From Myxococcota bacterium (GTDB lineage: Bacteria > Myxococcota_A > UBA9160 > UBA4427), in NCBI GenBank assembly GCA_029941885.1, contig JAPYTP010000024.1:1-45633 (forward strand): DNA of 45,633 nucleotides, in the 5' to 3' direction. The stretch's first letter is position 1. Every line of letters starts with the position of its first letter. A model generated the notes under the pieces. That model saw only the letters and a program-made list of their open reading frames with translations, was not told where the DNA came from and did no database searches. Below, in pieces: positions 43,011-45,633 of this stretch. Made by a program: the position numbers and the translations under genes.

Positions 43011-44010
43011 CGTCAACCCCGTGCTTGTCGAACTCGAGCATGGCGACGGCATCGAGAGTCGTCATCGAGGGATCGCGATCATCATAGATGCCGACGGCAC
43101 GGTACAGGAATCCTGGGGCGACACCTCTCAGATCGTCTGTCTTCGCTCCGCGATCAAGCCAATCCAGGCCCTCGCGCTCATCGAGTCCGGCGCGTTCGAA
43201 GCGCTCGGTCTTTCCGACGAACAACTCACGCTCGCCTGTGCGTCGCACAATGGCGAACCAATGCACGTCGAGCGCGTGCACGCCTGGCTCGCCCGCATCG
43301 GGTGTGATGAGTCTGACCTCGCATGTGGCCCGCATGGACCCAGCCATCGACGAAGCGCGGAGGAGTTCCAATCCGCTGGCAAAATCGCCACGCGGGCGAC
43401 CAATGGTTGTTCGGGCAAACACGCAGGCTTCCTCAGTATCGCACGTCACCTGGGCAGCCCGACAAGCGAGTGCTGTGCATTGGAAGGGCCGGTGCAACAG
43501 CGAGTCTTGTCCAGCGTCGCTGAACTCGCAGACCTCGACCTCGGCGGACTCGGGTCAAATCTCGATTTCTGCAACGCGCCTAACCTCTTCGCTCCCTTCG
43601 ATCGATTTGCACTGGCCTTCGCGCGCATGACCGACGCGAGCAAAGCGGGGCGTCATGGGCCCGCGGCGGAGAAGATTCTCGATGCGATCGGCCGCCATCC
43701 AGCGTTGCTCGGGGGAAGCGATCGCTTCTGCAGCGACCTGACCCTGGCGGCGGGCCCGAACCTGATCGCAAAATCTGGCGCCGAAGGGGTCTACGTAGTT
43801 TTCCTTCGCCGCGAACGGCGGGTAATCCTGGTCAAGATCGACGACGGCGCCGATCGTGCGGCGCCCGTCGTTTGTTGCGCACTGCTGGAACGCATCGGAC
43901 GACTGCGCCCGACGGCCCGAAAAATGTTGCGGCAATACCGGTACGCGCCCTTCCTCTCGAGTACGGGTGAGACGATCGGCGTCTTGAAGCCGAACGCACG
44001 CCTCGCTTGA
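42997..44010 (+). CDS. L-asparaginase II family protein (Rhizobium type)
   Basis: A 337-residue protein of the asparaginase II family (the thermolabile, Rhizobium-type enzyme that frees aspartate and ammonia from asparagine; unrelated to E. coli AnsB). Supporting motifs: LRSAIKPIQALALIES, CASHNGEPMHVERV, NGCSGKHAGFLSIARHLG, DLDLGGLGSNLDFC and AKSGAEGVYVVFL. The start is GTG 42997, with no ribosome-binding site of its own; the short frame at 42906-43010 may supply coupling. Several family members act on other amides, which would fit the amidase-rich context. Confidence 0.88.
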   Translation: MPSTNVNPVLVELEHGDGIESRHRGIAIIIDADGTVQESWGDTSQIVCLRSAIKPIQALALIESGAFEALGLSDEQLTLACASHNGEPMHVERVHAWLARIGCDESDLACGPHGPSHRRSAEEFQSAGKIATRATNGCSGKHAGFLSIARHLGSPTSECCALEGPVQQRVLSSVAELADLDLGGLGSNLDFCNAPNLFAPFDRFALAFARMTDASKAGRHGPAAEKILDAIGRHPALLGGSDRFCSDLTLAAGPNLIAKSGAEGVYVVFLRRERRVILVKIDDGADRAAPVVCCALLERIGRLRPTARKMLRQYRYAPFLSSTGETIGVLKPNARLA

Positions 44011-44050
44011 AACGAGATCGGAAACAGGCAAGGAGAGAGGGGGACTCTCG

Positions 44051-44272
44051 CTAGCTGATGTACCAGAGAACAAAGCCGCTCCGCTCCCAGTACAGAATCT
44101 TGATCTTGTCGCGCTGTCGATTACAGAAGACAAAGAGGCGTGGAGCGAAAGGGTTTAGGCCGAGTTCTTGTTCGACCAGCGCCGAGAGGCCGTTGATCGA
44201 TTTTCTCATGTCAACGATGCCTCGGTATACGTAAACTTCGACAATGATCCTGGAAGGACCGGGAACGCAGCG
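44051..44272 (-). pseudogene. IS66-family TnpB (Orf2) remnant
   Basis: The open frame from 44272 to the TAG at 44051-44053 reads VDMRKSINGLSALVEQELG, RLFVFCNRQRDKIKILYWER and GFVLWYIS, the core of IS66 TnpB, the accessory protein of IS66 elements. It has no usable start at its natural N-terminus and ends before the usual KRLERG tail. No TnpA or TnpC piece is next to it. It lies between the convergent asparaginase and FAD-oxidase genes. Confidence 0.83.
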
Positions 44273-44286
44273 TCAGCTAGGCTGCC

Positions 44287-45594
44287 CTACCCGTTCACAC
44301 TGAAGCTGCTCTCGTGGTGTAATTCGCGGCGTCTCGAAAAGAACCCTGCGTCAAGCCGGCAGCCTGTATATCGCCCGCTTACGCAGACCGGCTCGCGATC
44401 GTGGTCCTGCCCCCCTTCACAGGCCTCGATCAACTCCGCCATCAAATTCCCGGCCACCCCCGCATTCTTGAATTGATTGCCGCTGGTCCCGATGGCCATG
44501 TAGAAGCCCGGGAGATCCGATTTGTCGTAGATGGGAATCCAATCGTCCGACACGTCGTAGAGGCTCACCAGGCCACTGGGTCGGGCCGGGATCGGCAGAC
44601 TCGGGATCCGCTTGGCGAGTCGAAAGACTTGCGCACGCCACTGCGCTTCGGTGATCTCACGATCGTAGTCGGCGGGATCATCAATCCATTGCCGCGGATC
44701 ACATTCCGGATCTTCGCTGCCGACCAGAATCGTGTTGCCGACCTCAGGGCGAAAGTAGACGCCTGTATCGCCGTCGAATACATAACATCCATGCTCTTCG
44801 AAGTCGAAACCCTCCGGCGCGGAGACACAGTGGACCTCGACACGCAGAGAGCGCGTCTTGACGGCCATTCCTTCGTCGACCCCTGCCATCCGATTGAGAG
44901 CCGAAGAATATGTTCCGGCTGCGTTGACGACGACCGGGCCCTCGATCCTCTCACCGTCGCCCAATTTCACACCCTTTACGCGACCCCCGCTCTGGAAAAT
45001 CTCCGTTACCTCACGCCGAAACAAGAACTCTGCGCCGCGATTTTCGGCGGCGCGCATCAAATTGTGGGTGGCAAGCTGAGGGTCGGGCACGAACCCCGAC
45101 TGGGGCATGAAGAGCGCGCCAGCAATATCTTTCTCGGACTCATCCCAGAAGGCATCCTCGTCCGGGCGCTTGGGTGGCCAAAATGCACCGCGATCAAAGA
45201 TCGGCAGCCGCGCGGTGAGCGCATCGAGATCCCAGCGCTCGTAGTCGATTCCGGCACGATCAAAGAGCCCCACGGCCTTCTCGAGATCGTAGTCGGGGTT
45301 GTCGATGATGATCGCGCCCGAATCGACGAAACGTGCGAACCCGTTCTCGTCGCGCGTCCCGATATAGTCCTGCCAATCTCGCCAATAGGCATAGCCTTCA
45401 TACGCCATCGCCACTCCGACTTCCGTCGAATAGTGCGTACGGACAATGGCTGAGGAAGCACCCGTTGGGCCATATCCGGCGGCTGGGAGTTTCTCGACGC
45501 AAACAACGCGTCGACCGCGCTTGGCCAGTTCAAAGGAGATCGCGCAGCCAATGATTCCGGCGCCGATGACAATTGCGTCTGCGCTGCGAGGCAT
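44287..45594 (-). CDS. FAD-dependent oxidoreductase, DAO/sarcosine oxidase type
   Basis: A 435-residue flavoprotein of the DAO family with AIVIGAGIIGCAISFELAKR at the start, EKLPAAGYGPTGASSAIVR, VVNAAGTYSSALNRMAG, FRPEVGNTILVGSEDP and AIGTSGNQFKNAGVAGNLMA. The C-terminus ends GFFSRRREL, a finish typical of sarcosine/dimethylglycine oxidase-like members. It oxidises an amino acid or N-methylated amine at the C-N bond; the substrate is unknown. It is only distantly like the copy at 13293-14531. ATG at 45594; only a weak GGTCGGACC stands before it. No operator is visible in the 39 bases left upstream. Confidence 0.86.
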   Translation of the reverse strand: MPRSADAIVIGAGIIGCAISFELAKRGRRVVCVEKLPAAGYGPTGASSAIVRTHYSTEVGVAMAYEGYAYWRDWQDYIGTRDENGFARFVDSGAIIIDNPDYDLEKAVGLFDRAGIDYERWDLDALTARLPIFDRGAFWPPKRPDEDAFWDESEKDIAGALFMPQSGFVPDPQLATHNLMRAAENRGAEFLFRREVTEIFQSGGRVKGVKLGDGERIEGPVVVNAAGTYSSALNRMAGVDEGMAVKTRSLRVEVHCVSAPEGFDFEEHGCYVFDGDTGVYFRPEVGNTILVGSEDPECDPRQWIDDPADYDREITEAQWRAQVFRLAKRIPSLPIPARPSGLVSLYDVSDDWIPIYDKSDLPGFYMAIGTSGNQFKNAGVAGNLMAELIEACEGGQDHDREPVCVSGRYTGCRLDAGFFSRRRELHHESSFSVNG

Positions 45595-45633
45595 GGTCCG
45601 ACCTTACCGAAAGCGATCAGGAGAGAAGGGAGC

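Noticed and set aside
44401-45453. Plus-strand open frame of 350 codons opposite the FAD oxidase
   Set aside because: Shadow of the DAO-type gene; the real coding strand is shown by the FAD motifs.
1-45633. CRISPR arrays, tRNA or rRNA genes, riboswitches, replication origins
   Set aside because: No regularly spaced repeats, cloverleaf-like segments or known conserved RNA motifs were seen on either strand.

Overview
The window is a high-GC, Gram-negative, heterotrophic bacterial chromosome segment. It has a TonB-dependent receptor, a TonB2-type energy system, PEP-CTERM-type C-terminal sorting signals and lipoproteins. The gene mix looks like an environmental (marine or soil) proteobacterial or deltaproteobacterial-grade lineage such as Myxococcota or Binatota. 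This placement is an inference; no rRNA or tRNA gene is present to fix it.

Layout. 1-533 is the 3' end of a type II glutamine synthetase with a strong terminator. 744-11593, all on the minus strand, holds two exported proteins with C-terminal sorting anchors, a TonB2-like operon (DUF3450 protein, long ExbB/TtpC, ExbB, ExbD, TonB, TPR protein), a sulfatase-fold lipoprotein and a large TPR lipoprotein. 11976-45594 is a dense catabolic region. It contains a Cys/Met-metabolism gamma-lyase, two DAO-type FAD oxidases at its two ends, a TonB receptor, an S41-type protease, a Ser/Thr dehydratase-type enzyme, a GPH-type symporter, a D-aminopeptidase-like S12 hydrolase, a TetR regulator, two more S12 hydrolases, a C45 acyltransferase/amidase, a SurE-type lipoprotein, an omega-transaminase, an amidohydrolase, methylmalonate-semialdehyde dehydrogenase, an acyl-CoA ligase, a DUF2817 peptidase-like protein, a two-subunit transketolase and an asparaginase II. 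SDR, enoyl-CoA hydratase, M28 peptidase and Leu/Glu-dehydrogenase genes are present but broken.

The main discovery is an 18-bp palindrome, ACATTCA-N4-TGAATGT. It occurs nine times, always between genes and in front of almost every operon here (1660, 6966, 11656, 11848, 17172, 23020, 28439, 31879, 39885). One copy lies in the intergenic region shared with the only transcription-factor gene (tetR, 23304-23942). I infer a TetR regulon joining outer-membrane uptake (receptor, dedicated Ton motor, surface-anchored proteins), inner-membrane import, peptide/amide cleavage and the degradation of unusual amino acids. A plausible substrate class is peptides or amides carrying D-, beta- or N-substituted residues; the substrate itself cannot be read from the sequence.

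Four genes of this regulon carry clear inactivating lesions of different kinds (in-frame stops, a deletion of the catalytic Tyr-x-x-x-Lys region, a deletion of a catalytic-Asp loop, frameshifts). IS66 remnants lie at 29995-30175 and 44051-44272. The island therefore seems to be partly decaying while its regulatory sites stay conserved.
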